A stretch of DNA of 64,000 bases from Lentilactobacillus curieae (lineage in GTDB: Bacteria; Bacillota; Bacilli; Lactobacillales; Lactobacillaceae), in assembly GCF_000785105.2 (NCBI RefSeq), contig NZ_CP018906.1, forward strand, positions 1,488,001 through 1,552,000. The letters are read 5' to 3'. This document shows, one piece after another, positions 45,925 through 53,107 of the stretch. Positions within the stretch are counted from its first letter, which is position 1. Each line of letters starts with the position of its first letter. The notes beneath the pieces are model-generated. The model was not told where the DNA came from and did not search any database. It worked only from the letters and a program-made list of their open reading frames with translations. Position numbers and translations under genes: made by a program.

Positions 45925-45997
45925 GCCGGCTTAGCTCAGTTGGTAGAGCATCGGTATCGTAAACCGAGGGTCACAGGTTCAAGTCCTGCAGCCGGCA
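45925..45997 (+). tRNA. tRNA-Thr(CGT)
   Basis: Acceptor GCCGGCT/AGCCGGC, anticodon arm TCGGT-ATCGTAA-ACCGA with anticodon CGT, T arm ACAGG/CCTGC. CCA is not encoded. It lies between two terminators; TATACT at 45898 might serve as a -10. Confidence 0.95.
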
Positions 45998-46011
45998 TAA
46001 ATGTAGAGAAG

Positions 46012-46050
46012 AGATTCACATCCTAATTAAATGGGTGTGAATCTTTTTTT
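46012..46050 (+). terminator. Terminator after tRNA-Thr
   Basis: AGATTCACA / TGTGAATCT with T7; large loop. Confidence 0.85.
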
Positions 46051-46059
46051 GTGGGGATA

Positions 46060-46073
46060 TGAAAGCGATATCA
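46060..46073 (+). promoter_or_regulatory. CcpA cre site upstream of PTS genes
   Basis: TGAAAGCGATATCA matches the catabolite-responsive element TGWAANCGNTNWCA at every defined position. It lies about 165 bases before the EIIB start, which suggests carbon catabolite control. Confidence 0.7.
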
Positions 46074-46096
46074 CAGACTGAACTAGATGTTCACAA

Positions 46097-46190
46097 ATTG
46101 GTATATCTCCATCGTCTATATTGGTATACACCTATAAACACCCAATTAAAGGCGATTAAGAGGATATTATGCCTTGCGGTATACCAAAAT
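46097..46190 (+). promoter_or_regulatory. Three TTGGTATA operator-like repeats
   Basis: TTGGTATA occurs at 46098-46105 and 46121-46128 (direct repeats, 23 bases apart) and inverted at 46180-46187 (TATACCAA, inside the palindrome GGTATACC). The core resembles GntR/HutC-type sites, in particular the dre sites of NagR/YvoA as I remember them (ATTGGTATAGA...). TGGTATA could also be read as extended -10 elements, so some copies may be promoter. Confidence 0.55.
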
Positions 46191-46237
46191 ATATGATAAC
46201 CTATATAGGTAACAGGGGAAGAAAAGGAGATATAATC

Positions 46238-46561
46238 ATGAAAAATGTAATGCTATTATGTGAAAACGGAATTTCAAGTAACTTTCTAGAAAGATCTGCA
46301 AAGCGATTTATGGAAATTACTAATGCAGACTTCAATTTGGCTTCAGCGGATGTTAATAATGCTGATAAATTGTTAGATAAAGGAATTGATCTTGTCTTGA
46401 TTGCACCACAAGTTACATATCGGGACAAAGAACTCGAATTAATTGGGGATAGAGCACCAGTAGAAGTAATTCCAGATGATGTATATGGATGGGCAAATGG
46501 AGAACACTTAGTTAAGTTTATCAATAGAGTGTTGGAATCAATGAAGCCACAAGCAGTTTAA
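46238..46561 (+). CDS. PTS EIIB component, lactose/cellobiose family
   Basis: A 107-residue cytoplasmic phosphotransferase subunit. The N-terminal strand and P-loop VMLLCENGISSNFL place the phosphorylated cysteine at Cys 8, as in cellobiose/chitobiose EIIB. VLIAPQVTYRDKEL is the matching later segment. AAAGGAGA lies seven bases before ATG 46238; a longer frame from 46169 crosses the regulatory region. EIIA follows one base after its stop, but there is no EIIC, hydrolase or regulator beside it. Promoter-region sites suggest control by CcpA and a NagR-like repressor. Confidence 0.9.
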   Translation: MKNVMLLCENGISSNFLERSAKRFMEITNADFNLASADVNNADKLLDKGIDLVLIAPQVTYRDKELELIGDRAPVEVIPDDVYGWANGEHLVKFINRVLESMKPQAV

Positions 46562-46562
46562 T

Positions 46563-46877
46563 ATGACTGAACAACAGTTGGCACAACGTGCGATGAGGAT
46601 ACTTACTCTAGCTGGAAATGCTAAGAGTAAACTATCAAACACATTAGATTTATTATCTAACGAAAATGTGAATGAGAGATCGATAAACAAATTATTGAAT
46701 GAGGCTCATGAGTTGCTTGTAAGGGCTCATAAAGTCCAGAATGAAGTAATCAAAGAGGTTGAGAGCATTGATTATTCAATACTATTGACACATGCTCAAG
46801 ACACGTTGATGAACGTTGAAACAATCGAGTTTATGACAAATAAAATGCTTAGTTTACAAAAAAGGAGCGAATCATGA
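46563..46877 (+). CDS. PTS EIIA component, lactose/cellobiose family
   Basis: A 104-residue all-helical EIIA of the Lac family. The phosphorylated histidine is His 77 in LLTHAQDTLMN, matching the HAQDHLM site of lactose/cellobiose EIIA. The AHELLVRAHKVQ helix is also typical. It receives phosphate from HPr and gives it to EIIB. It is almost fused to the EIIB gene (one base between). The terminator stem covers its stop codon. Confidence 0.9.
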   Translation: MTEQQLAQRAMRILTLAGNAKSKLSNTLDLLSNENVNERSINKLLNEAHELLVRAHKVQNEVIKEVESIDYSILLTHAQDTLMNVETIEFMTNKMLSLQKRSES

Positions 46878-46907
46878 GGAATGCCTCATATTTGCTCCTT
46901 TTTATTA
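46858..46907 (+). terminator. Terminator overlapping EIIA stop
   Basis: AAAAAGGAGC / GCTCCTTTTT outer stem and ATGAGG / CCTCAT inner stem. The EIIA stop is within the 5' arm. Confidence 0.9.
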
Positions 46908-46969
46908 TAGTTGCATAGGTGAATATTAAAGATACATTGGAAAAGCATTAAGTGGCACACACAATTCTA

Positions 46970-46998
46970 TTGAATTTGAATCCTAACAGGAATATAAT
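46970..46998 (+). promoter_or_regulatory. dtpT promoter
   Basis: TTGAAT (46970-46975), 17-base spacer, TATAAT (46993-46998). It gives a leader of about 90 bases. Confidence 0.75.
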
Positions 46999-47047
46999 TA
47001 CTTATTGACTTACTTCTTAAATATTAAGAGTAATAAATGAATTACAT

Positions 47048-47080
47048 ATCTAACCCAAGCAATTGGGTTAGATTTATTTT
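47048..47080 (+). promoter_or_regulatory. Terminator-like attenuator in dtpT leader
   Basis: ATCTAACCCAA-gca-TTGGGTTAGAT-type stem (11 pairs) followed by TTATTTTTT, directly upstream of the GGAGGG ribosome site and downstream of a good promoter. It looks like a regulated leader terminator; I see no T-box consensus. Confidence 0.65.
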
Positions 47081-47094
47081 TTGGAGGGTATTAC

Positions 47095-48585
47095 ATGCAA
47101 CAACAAGGTCAAACGGACCAAGAACGTCAAGCTGATGCTTCGTTCTTTGGCCAACCTAGAGGTTTGTCCACATTGTTCTTTACAGAAATGTGGGAACGTT
47201 TCTCGTATTACGGAATGCGTGCTATTTTACTTTACTACATCTACTTCAGCGTAAGTAAAGGTGGTTTAGGGTTTCCTCAATCAACAGCTGCTTCGATCAT
47301 GGCAATTTATGGATCATTAGTATACCTATCATCAGTGATTGGTGGATTTGTCAGTGACCGAATTTGGGGAAGTCGAAAGACCGTATTTTACGGTGGTGTC
47401 TTGATCATGCTTGGTCACATCGCCCTATCATTACCAATGGGTGCGGTTGCGTTATTCGCATCAATTGCATTGATTGTTATCGGTACTGGTTTACTTAAAC
47501 CAAATATTTCCGAAATGGTTGGTGGTTTGTATACGGAATCTGATTTACGTCGTGATTCTGGGTTCACCATTTTCGTCTTCGGAATTAACTTAGGATCATT
47601 CGTTGCTCCTATCTTGGTTGGTAAATTAGGAATGGACGTTAACTTCCACCTTGGCTTTTCTCTTGCCGCTATCGGAATGTTCTTTGGATTGTTACAGTAC
47701 TACTTAGGTGGTAAAAAACACCTTCCTAGTTCAAGTTTGTATCCAAGCGATCCATTAGAACCAGACGATGCTAAGAAATTGTCAGTTAGAGTTGGTATTG
47801 GTGTAGTTATCTTTGGTTTGGTACTATTGCTACTTGCCTTTATGGGTGCGCTTAACATTGATAACTTTATTTCATTGCTTAGTGTGATTGCCATTGCCAC
47901 ACCTGTCGTATACTTTATTATGATGATTTCAAGCAAGAAAGTTACTAGTACTGAACGTTCGAGAGTTATTGCTTATATTCCTTTATTTATTGCCGCTGCT
48001 GTTTTCTGGGCAATTGAGGAACAAGGATCAGTTGTGCTAGCATTATTCGCACAGGACCAAACTAATAATAATTTGGGATTCTTTAATATCCCTGCTGCTT
48101 GGTACCAATCACTTAATCCATTCTTCATCATGCTATACACACCATTGTTTGCATGGTTATGGACTAAATTAGGCAAGAAACAACCAAGTTCTCCAGGTAA
48201 GTTCTCAATCGGAATGGTGATTGCTGGGCTTTCATACCTATTTATGGTAATTCCGGTTATGCTATTCGGAACTTCAGCAAAAGTTAGTCCATTATGGCTA
48301 ATCGGAAGCTGGGCAATCGTTGAAATTGCTGAATTATTGATCTCACCAATTGGTCTTTCAGTAACTACTAAACTTGCTCCTAAGTCATTCGAATCACAAA
48401 TGATGAGTATGTGGTTCTTAGCCGATTCTGCTGGTCAAGCCGTTAACTCACAAATCGTTAAATTTTACACTCCAGGTAACGAAGCAAATTACTTTACCAT
48501 TGTTGGTTTAGTTGCAATCGTTGCTGGTATTGTGCTCTTTATGCTGATCAAACCAATCAAGCGATTGATGGAAGGCGTAAATTAG
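47095..48585 (+). CDS. dtpT: Proton-dependent di/tripeptide transporter (POT family)
   Basis: A 496-residue importer of di- and tripeptides. N-terminal [21 protein letters not shown] carries the POT motif ExxERFxYY; about 14 membrane segments follow; the PTR2 signature is in [20 protein letters not shown]. The ATG is preceded by GGAGGG. Peptide uptake is central for amino-acid-auxotrophic lactobacilli, which fits a regulated leader. Confidence 0.95.
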   Translation: MQQQGQTDQERQADASFFGQPRGLSTLFFTEMWERFSYYGMRAILLYYIYFSVSKGGLGFPQSTAASIMAIYGSLVYLSSVIGGFVSDRIWGSRKTVFYGGVLIMLGHIALSLPMGAVALFASIALIVIGTGLLKPNISEMVGGLYTESDLRRDSGFTIFVFGINLGSFVAPILVGKLGMDVNFHLGFSLAAIGMFFGLLQYYLGGKKHLPSSSLYPSDPLEPDDAKKLSVRVGIGVVIFGLVLLLLAFMGALNIDNFISLLSVIAIATPVVYFIMMISSKKVTSTERSRVIAYIPLFIAAAVFWAIEEQGSVVLALFAQDQTNNNLGFFNIPAAWYQSLNPFFIMLYTPLFAWLWTKLGKKQPSSPGKFSIGMVIAGLSYLFMVIPVMLFGTSAKVSPLWLIGSWAIVEIAELLISPIGLSVTTKLAPKSFESQMMSMWFLADSAGQAVNSQIVKFYTPGNEANYFTIVGLVAIVAGIVLFMLIKPIKRLMEGVN

Positions 48586-48597
48586 CCGTCTAAAAAC

Positions 48598-48629
48598 TGT
48601 GTTATCCTGTTAGGGATAACACTTTTTAT
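48598..48629 (+). terminator. Terminator after dtpT
   Basis: GTGTTATCC-tgttag-GGATAACAC followed by T5. Confidence 0.88.
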
Positions 48630-48642
48630 TTGGAGAGAAAAA

Positions 48643-49464
48643 ATGGTAAAAATTGCTGCTACAAGTGATAATCATTTTGATTTAAATTCTGTAGATTCAG
48701 AGCAAGTCATCGATGCTCAAGTAAAGCATCTGCAAAAATTAGGAATAGATATCTACCTAATTGCGGGTGACTTATTTAATGATTTTCAGCTTTCAGTTAA
48801 ATACGTAAAAAAGCTCCAAGCTGCGATGCCACGGATTAAAGTTTTGTTTATTGCCGGAAATCACGACATGATCAAAAATGTTTCGTATTATGACTTAGAA
48901 CAAGGAAAGTGGCAGGGGTACCTGAATAACCGTTATTATGACGTACCTAACAGTGATGTGAGGGTGGTGGGAATCAACGGCTGGTATGATTACTCATTTG
49001 CAGTCAATGAACCTAAAACTGATGAACAATTCCTTGCTTGGAAGAACACTTATTGGATAGATAGGCTTATTAGCCAACCAGTGAGCGATAAAGAACGTGA
49101 AGCAATCGTGTTAACCCAACTTACCAGCCTGCTTAAAAATGCCCAGGAGGCGTCAAAAAACGTCGTATTGATGACACACTTCGTTCCGAACGTAAAATTC
49201 ATTCATTATTCAGATGATTTTCGCTTTTGGAACATGGCAAATGCGATGCTTGGCAGTACGCGATTTGGTGAAATTATTGATGAATTTAAGGTGCCTGCAG
49301 TTGTGTTTGGCCACATTCATGACCGAATTGATCCTGTAAAATACAACGCTACGACATATTATAATGCCGCTGTGGGATACAATCGTAAGCGGCATAAGGA
49401 GTGGCAGTCAAATGATTTTATAACTGAATGGTGTGCCCAACTAAAAATATTTGAACTTTTTTAG
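48643..49464 (+). CDS. Calcineurin-like metallophosphoesterase
   Basis: A 273-residue protein with the binuclear metal motifs of the family: TSDNHFD (near 7), AGDLFND (about 41-47), AGNHDM (about 71-76), MTHFVP near 183 and FGHIHDR near 223. It resembles TIGR03729-type phosphoesterases of lactobacilli, whose substrate is not known to me. GGAGAG lies before the ATG, which follows the dtpT terminator by a few bases, so expression may depend on read-through. Confidence 0.85.
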   Translation: MVKIAATSDNHFDLNSVDSEQVIDAQVKHLQKLGIDIYLIAGDLFNDFQLSVKYVKKLQAAMPRIKVLFIAGNHDMIKNVSYYDLEQGKWQGYLNNRYYDVPNSDVRVVGINGWYDYSFAVNEPKTDEQFLAWKNTYWIDRLISQPVSDKEREAIVLTQLTSLLKNAQEASKNVVLMTHFVPNVKFIHYSDDFRFWNMANAMLGSTRFGEIIDEFKVPAVVFGHIHDRIDPVKYNATTYYNAAVGYNRKRHKEWQSNDFITEWCAQLKIFELF

Positions 49465-49473
49465 TTTGAAGGG

Positions 49474-49502
49474 TTGACGAAAACCTCAGAATTCGATATG
49501 AT
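49474..49502 (+). promoter_or_regulatory. Promoter of first tRNA-Tyr/Gln unit
   Basis: TTGACG (49474-49479), 17-base spacer, TATGAT (49497-49502). Confidence 0.85.
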
Positions 49503-49536
49503 TATATTCGTTGCTTTGGTAGTATAAAAGCATTTC

Positions 49537-49619
49537 GGAGGGGTAGCGAAGTCTGGCTAAACGCGGCGGACTGTAAATCCGCTCCTTCGGGTTCGGTGGT
49601 TCGAATCCACTCCCCTCCA
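49537..49619 (+). tRNA. tRNA-Tyr(GTA), copy 1
   Basis: 83 bases with the long variable arm of tRNA-Tyr, acceptor GGAGGGG/CCCCTCC, anticodon arm GCGGA-CTGTAAA-TCCGC. Identical to copy 2. CCA is not encoded. Confidence 0.96.
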
Positions 49620-49626
49620 TTTTTAT

Positions 49627-49698
49627 TGGGCTATAGCCAAGTGGTAAGGCAACGGGTTTTGATCCCGTGATGCGCTGGTTCGAACCCAGCTAGCCCAA
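49627..49698 (+). tRNA. tRNA-Gln(TTG), copy 1
   Basis: 72 bases, acceptor TGGGCTA/TAGCCCA, anticodon loop TTTTGAT with anticodon TTG. Identical to copy 2. Confidence 0.96.
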
Positions 49699-49710
49699 TT
49701 GTTACGCCTT

Positions 49711-49757
49711 TCGTCGTTATATTAAGTGATTTCGCTTAGTACAGCGACTTTTTTTGA
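49711..49757 (+). terminator. Terminator after first tRNA unit
   Basis: GTCG ... CGAC outer pairs with an AAG/CTT inner hairpin, followed by T7. Imperfect stem. Confidence 0.6.
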
Positions 49758-49827
49758 CTCTAGATTCTGATTTGTTTGGAATTGAGGGTAGTTTTTTCCA
49801 AAAATAGTGATCTGCGAAAGTACCAAT

Positions 49828-49856
49828 TTGCCAGTGACATTTGGATACAATATAAT
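49828..49856 (+). promoter_or_regulatory. Upstream promoter of second tRNA unit
   Basis: TTGCCA (49828-49833), 17-base spacer, TATAAT (49851-49856). It has no equivalent before the first unit. Confidence 0.65.
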
Positions 49857-49891
49857 TATTAATAAAGTCACTTAACATTGTAAATTCGGGG

Positions 49892-49920
49892 TTGACGACA
49901 ACCTTAGAATTTTGTATTAT
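49892..49920 (+). promoter_or_regulatory. Proximal promoter of second tRNA unit
   Basis: TTGACG (49892-49897), 17-base spacer, TATTAT (49915-49920); homologous to the promoter of the first unit. Confidence 0.85.
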
Positions 49921-49954
49921 TATATTCGTTGGTTTGGTACTACAAACCAGTTTC

Positions 49955-50037
49955 GGAGGGGTAGCGAAGTCTGGCTAAACGCGGCGGACTGTAAATCCGC
50001 TCCTTCGGGTTCGGTGGTTCGAATCCACTCCCCTCCA
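49955..50037 (+). tRNA. tRNA-Tyr(GTA), copy 2
   Basis: Same 83 bases as copy 1, located 418 bases downstream of it. Confidence 0.96.
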
Positions 50038-50047
50038 TTTTCATTAT

Positions 50048-50119
50048 TGGGCTATAGCCAAGTGGTAAGGCAACGGGTTTTGATCCCGTGATGCGCTGGT
50101 TCGAACCCAGCTAGCCCAA
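50048..50119 (+). tRNA. tRNA-Gln(TTG), copy 2
   Basis: Same 72 bases as copy 1; the gap from tRNA-Tyr is ten bases here and seven in copy 1. Confidence 0.96.
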
Positions 50120-50125
50120 CTACTA

Positions 50126-50158
50126 ACGTCGGTTCTCGGTGAGAGCCGACGTTTTTTT
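50126..50158 (+). terminator. Terminator after second tRNA unit
   Basis: ACGTCGG..CTC-ggt-GAG..CCGACGT with T7. Confidence 0.92.
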
Positions 50159-50206
50159 GTTTTGGTTGCAAATTATCCAATTATCGGATAAAGTCAAATT
50201 ATAAGA

Positions 50207-50222
50207 ATTGGCATAGACAAAT
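50207..50222 (+). promoter_or_regulatory. dre-like operator before proC-nagA-nagR
   Basis: ATTGGCATAGACAAAT closely resembles the NagR/YvoA dre operators (ATTGGTATAGA-type). It lies between a possible -10 (TATAAG, 50200-50205) and the ribosome site, where a bound repressor would block transcription. The operon ends with a NagR-type gene, so autoregulation is likely. Confidence 0.6.
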
Positions 50223-50242
50223 TTTGCAGGAGGAATTACATT

Positions 50243-51040
50243 ATGAAAATTGGTTTTATTGGTGTGGGTGCAATGGCTCGGGCAATTATTGAGGGACTAC
50301 TAAAAGCAAAGTTTATTGAAGCAAACGATATTTTGGTACATAGTCAACACAAAGAAAGTTATGTTCCTTACGCACAGGAGCATGGACTTACTAGCTGTGA
50401 CACTAATTCTGAGTTGACCCAGAAGAGTGACGTTGTAGTGATTGGGGTTGTTCCAGGAGTTGTTAAACCCGTTTTGAATGAAATTGCGGGCACTTTAAAT
50501 CCGACCCAGCCAGTCATCTCAATGGCATCAGGAATCACCTTGGATCGACTAGAAGAGTTGACGGACTATAACCAACCAATTTTGAGAATTCTTCCTAACG
50601 TTAACTCTGCATTCAATGCTGGAATGACTGCTGTTGCAGCTAACGAAAATTTAACTGGTGATAATCTAGATTACACAATGAAGTTTGTGGCAGCTTTAGG
50701 TGAGGTTTCAGAGATGCCAGAATCACAATTTGCTAACTTCAGTGCGATTTCTGGAAGTGCGGTAGCGTACATTGATTTCTTCATCGATGCTCTTAGCCGG
50801 GCAGGGGTAAAATATGGCTTTACTAAAGAAGTTGCGACCAAGATTGCCACCCAGACGACTTTAGGATCAGCCCAATCTTTAATTGAATCTGGAGAAACTC
50901 CCGCTGAGATCATCGACAAAGTTTGCTCACCAGGTGGTGATACCATTGCCGGCCTTTTAGCAATGGAACAAGCAGGATTGCTGAACGCCGTAGTCAAAGG
51001 GATTGATGCCACAATTGAGAAGTCAACGGGAAATAACTAA
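50243..51040 (+). CDS. proC: Pyrroline-5-carboxylate reductase
   Basis: Last step of proline synthesis: P5C + NAD(P)H to proline. The 265-residue protein has the Rossmann motif GFIGVGAMARAI (4-15), VVIGVVPGVV and the C-terminal dimer signature QTTLGSAQSLIESGETPAEIIDKVCSPGGDT (recognised from SGETPAEIIDKVCSPGG). GGAGGA lies before the ATG. Its stop shares a base with the nagA start, an unusual partner for a proline gene. A dre-like operator lies upstream. Confidence 0.95.
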   Translation: MKIGFIGVGAMARAIIEGLLKAKFIEANDILVHSQHKESYVPYAQEHGLTSCDTNSELTQKSDVVVIGVVPGVVKPVLNEIAGTLNPTQPVISMASGITLDRLEELTDYNQPILRILPNVNSAFNAGMTAVAANENLTGDNLDYTMKFVAALGEVSEMPESQFANFSAISGSAVAYIDFFIDALSRAGVKYGFTKEVATKIATQTTLGSAQSLIESGETPAEIIDKVCSPGGDTIAGLLAMEQAGLLNAVVKGIDATIEKSTGNN

Positions 51041-52176
51041 TGGCGCGAGTTTTAACCAACATCAGGCTAATTGACGGTCAAACAGAAATTAAAAATGCTT
51101 TTCTACGGTTTGAAAAACGGATAATCGATTCAGGAATGATGGCAGATTTTGAGCCGCAACCAGATGATCAGCAGATTGATTGTGTTGGCAAAATCGTTGT
51201 GCCAGGGTTTATAGATATGCATTGCCACGGTGGCTATGGCATTGATACGATGACGGGAAATCCCGAGGATTTAGTTCAGCTAGTCAAAAAGCTCGCCCAG
51301 GAAGGCGTTACAGGCGTTTTACTAACCACAATGACTCAGAGTGTTCCTAACATCCAAAGTGCCCTTAAATCGATTGTGAAGGCTACTGAAACAAGTGAGG
51401 GAATCCTGGGCATTCATTTAGAGGGGCCATTTGTTGCGAAGGCCTATCACGGAGCACAACCTGCATCAGAAATTATCAATTTCAATCCAAATTTGTTTGA
51501 TAACTGGCAACAAATTGCAAAAGGCAGAATTAAGGCCGTGACGTATGCACCTGAACTTCCTAATTCAGACATGCTTGAAACCCAGTGTCATGAGAATGGT
51601 ATTTTGGCATCGATTGGTCATTCACAAGCGACCTTCACCGAAGCCGACAAAGCTCATGCTGACCGAGTTACTCATTTGTACAATGCACAAACTCCACTAC
51701 ACCATCGAGACGTTGGGGTAGTGGGAGAAGCATTCTTAAACCCAAAACTAAATGTTGAGTTAATCGTGGATGGAATCCACGTCTCACCGGAAGCTGTTAA
51801 AATTGCCTACCAACAAATTGGATCTGACCGATTGGAATTAGTTACTGATTCGATGGAGGCACGCGGAATGCCCGATGGGGTTTATGAGCTAGGTGGCCAA
51901 CAAGTTAACGTTGCAAACGGAGCAGCAAAGCTAATCAATGGTCATTTAGCTGGCTCGGTACTTAAATTTAAGGACGCTTTTAAAAATATGATCCAATTTA
52001 CAGGATGTAGCTTACTTGATGCGGTCAAGATGAGCTCCGTTAACCAAGCGAGAGAATTGGGGCTAGCTGATCAAGGAATCTTAGTTACTGGATCAGTGGC
52101 AAATGTAAATGTATTTGACAATGACCTAGACCTTTGGCAAACTTATTACCAGGGAGAACCATTAAATAGACGTTAA
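51040..52176 (+). CDS. nagA: N-acetylglucosamine-6-phosphate deacetylase
   Basis: Removes acetate from GlcNAc-6-P, giving GlcN-6-P for glycolysis or wall synthesis. The 378-residue amidohydrolase has GFIDMHCHGGYGIDT (His 61, His 63), GIHLEGPF, GHSQAT, VTHLYNAQTPLHHR, DGIHVSPE and VTDSMEARG. Its ATG overlaps the proC stop, indicating coupling. nagR follows after 13 bases. No nagB is in the window; GlcN-6-P deaminase must be elsewhere. Confidence 0.96.
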   Translation: MARVLTNIRLIDGQTEIKNAFLRFEKRIIDSGMMADFEPQPDDQQIDCVGKIVVPGFIDMHCHGGYGIDTMTGNPEDLVQLVKKLAQEGVTGVLLTTMTQSVPNIQSALKSIVKATETSEGILGIHLEGPFVAKAYHGAQPASEIINFNPNLFDNWQQIAKGRIKAVTYAPELPNSDMLETQCHENGILASIGHSQATFTEADKAHADRVTHLYNAQTPLHHRDVGVVGEAFLNPKLNVELIVDGIHVSPEAVKIAYQQIGSDRLELVTDSMEARGMPDGVYELGGQQVNVANGAAKLINGHLAGSVLKFKDAFKNMIQFTGCSLLDAVKMSSVNQARELGLADQGILVTGSVANVNVFDNDLDLWQTYYQGEPLNRR

Positions 52177-52189
52177 AGGAGTTGGTGGC

Positions 52190-52894
52190 ATGGGCTTACC
52201 AATTTATATTAAAATTCATAACGAGATTAAGAGAAATATCGAAGCAAGCAAGTGGAAAGTCGGTGACAGAATCCCTTCTGAGCGAGAACTTTCTGCTGAT
52301 TTTGGAGTAAGCCGAATGACGCTTCGTCAAGCCATTCAAACTTTAGTAGACGAAGGAATCCTTGAACGTCGAGTTGGTTCCGGTACCTTTGTCGCTAACC
52401 AAAAGGTTCAAGAGAAGATGGCAGGTGTGACTGGGTTTACTGACTTGATGCTTGCACAAGGTAAGCAGCCATCTTCTAAAACGATTTCTTACCACACAAT
52501 GGAACCTTCACTATCAGAAATGGAAAAGTTAAACATTAAGGAAACTGATCTAGTGCTACGGATGGAACGAATCCGGTATGGAGATAACGTTCCGATTTGT
52601 TTTGAGGTGGCAACGGTTCCGGAGAACATTATTGAGGGGCTTGATAAAGCGGAGGTAACCAGCTCACTTTACCGTTCACTAGAACAAAAAAAGGGATTAG
52701 TTTTGGGGAAAGCCAAGCAAACCGTTTCAGCGATGTTGGCCTCTGAAAGAATTTCAGAATTTTTGGATATCAAACGTGGTGATCCAATTTTACGTCTACG
52801 TCAAATTACTAATCTGCAAGACGGCCGACCATTTGAATACGTTCGGACTCAGTATGTGGGCGAACGATTCGAGTTCTATTTGGAAAAAGAATAG
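52190..52894 (+). CDS. nagR: GntR-family (HutC type) regulator, NagR/YvoA-like
   Basis: A 234-residue repressor with an N-terminal winged helix (about 5-72; GDRIPSERELSADFGVSRMT and RQAIQTLVDEGILERRVGSG) and a C-terminal UTRA ligand domain (about 85-232). NagR homologues bind GlcN-6-P or GlcNAc-6-P. AAGGAG precedes the ATG. Being last in the nagA operon, with a dre-like site upstream, supports the NagR call over other HutC proteins such as treR or bglR. Confidence 0.85.
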   Translation: MGLPIYIKIHNEIKRNIEASKWKVGDRIPSERELSADFGVSRMTLRQAIQTLVDEGILERRVGSGTFVANQKVQEKMAGVTGFTDLMLAQGKQPSSKTISYHTMEPSLSEMEKLNIKETDLVLRMERIRYGDNVPICFEVATVPENIIEGLDKAEVTSSLYRSLEQKKGLVLGKAKQTVSAMLASERISEFLDIKRGDPILRLRQITNLQDGRPFEYVRTQYVGERFEFYLEKE

Positions 52895-52927
52895 TAAAAA
52901 GCAGCTGAGACAAAACTAGGTTCACCG

Positions 52928-52974
52928 AAAAAAGCCGTTATAATTTAAATTTTTGAAATTATAACGGCTTTTTT
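52928..52974 (+). terminator. Terminator after nagR
   Basis: AAAAAAGCCGTTATAATTT / AAATTATAACGGCTTTTTT, a 19-bp perfect stem; symmetrical enough to work in both directions. Confidence 0.93.
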
Positions 52975-52999
52975 CTTTTATTCAGATAGTTGCTACACG

Positions 53000-53105
53000 C
53001 AGTAACCATCAGGACTGAGAGTCGTCAGTAATGACTCTCAGTTACTGTTGGTCTTGCGGGGGTGGTACAACGAAAGCGTCTTCGTATGCCTTCTGTACCA
53101 CTCCC
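53000..53105. repeat. Double palindromic intergenic element
   Basis: Two large palindromes side by side. The first (53000-53047) has outer arms CAGTAAC/GTTACTG and a perfect inner ACTGAGAGTC/GACTCTCAGT. The second (53058-53105) has GGGGGTGGTACA/TGTACCACTCCC with inner ACGAA/TTCGT. The second, read on the minus strand (GGGAGTGGTACAGAAG), recalls palindromic intergenic repeats common in lactobacilli. It lies directly after the tagA stop, without a clear T tract. Confidence 0.6.
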
Positions 53106-53107
53106 TT

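Noticed and set aside
46097-46130. TTGGTATA copies as plain extended -10 promoters
   Set aside because: Possible for one copy, but three copies including an inverted one in a palindrome, and the related site before the nagR operon, are better explained by an operator. Kept as an alternative.
46169-46237. N-terminal extension of EIIB
   Set aside because: The extra residues cross the operator repeats and lack a ribosome site; ATG 46238 has AAAGGAGA and begins like other EIIB proteins.
47000-47094. T-box or other known riboswitch before dtpT
   Set aside because: No T-box consensus (AGGGTGGNACCGCG) or specifier stem; the leader is too short.
52895-53107. T-box for the minus-strand tagA
   Set aside because: The structured DNA lies downstream, not upstream, of tagA; GGTGGTAC is part of a palindrome.
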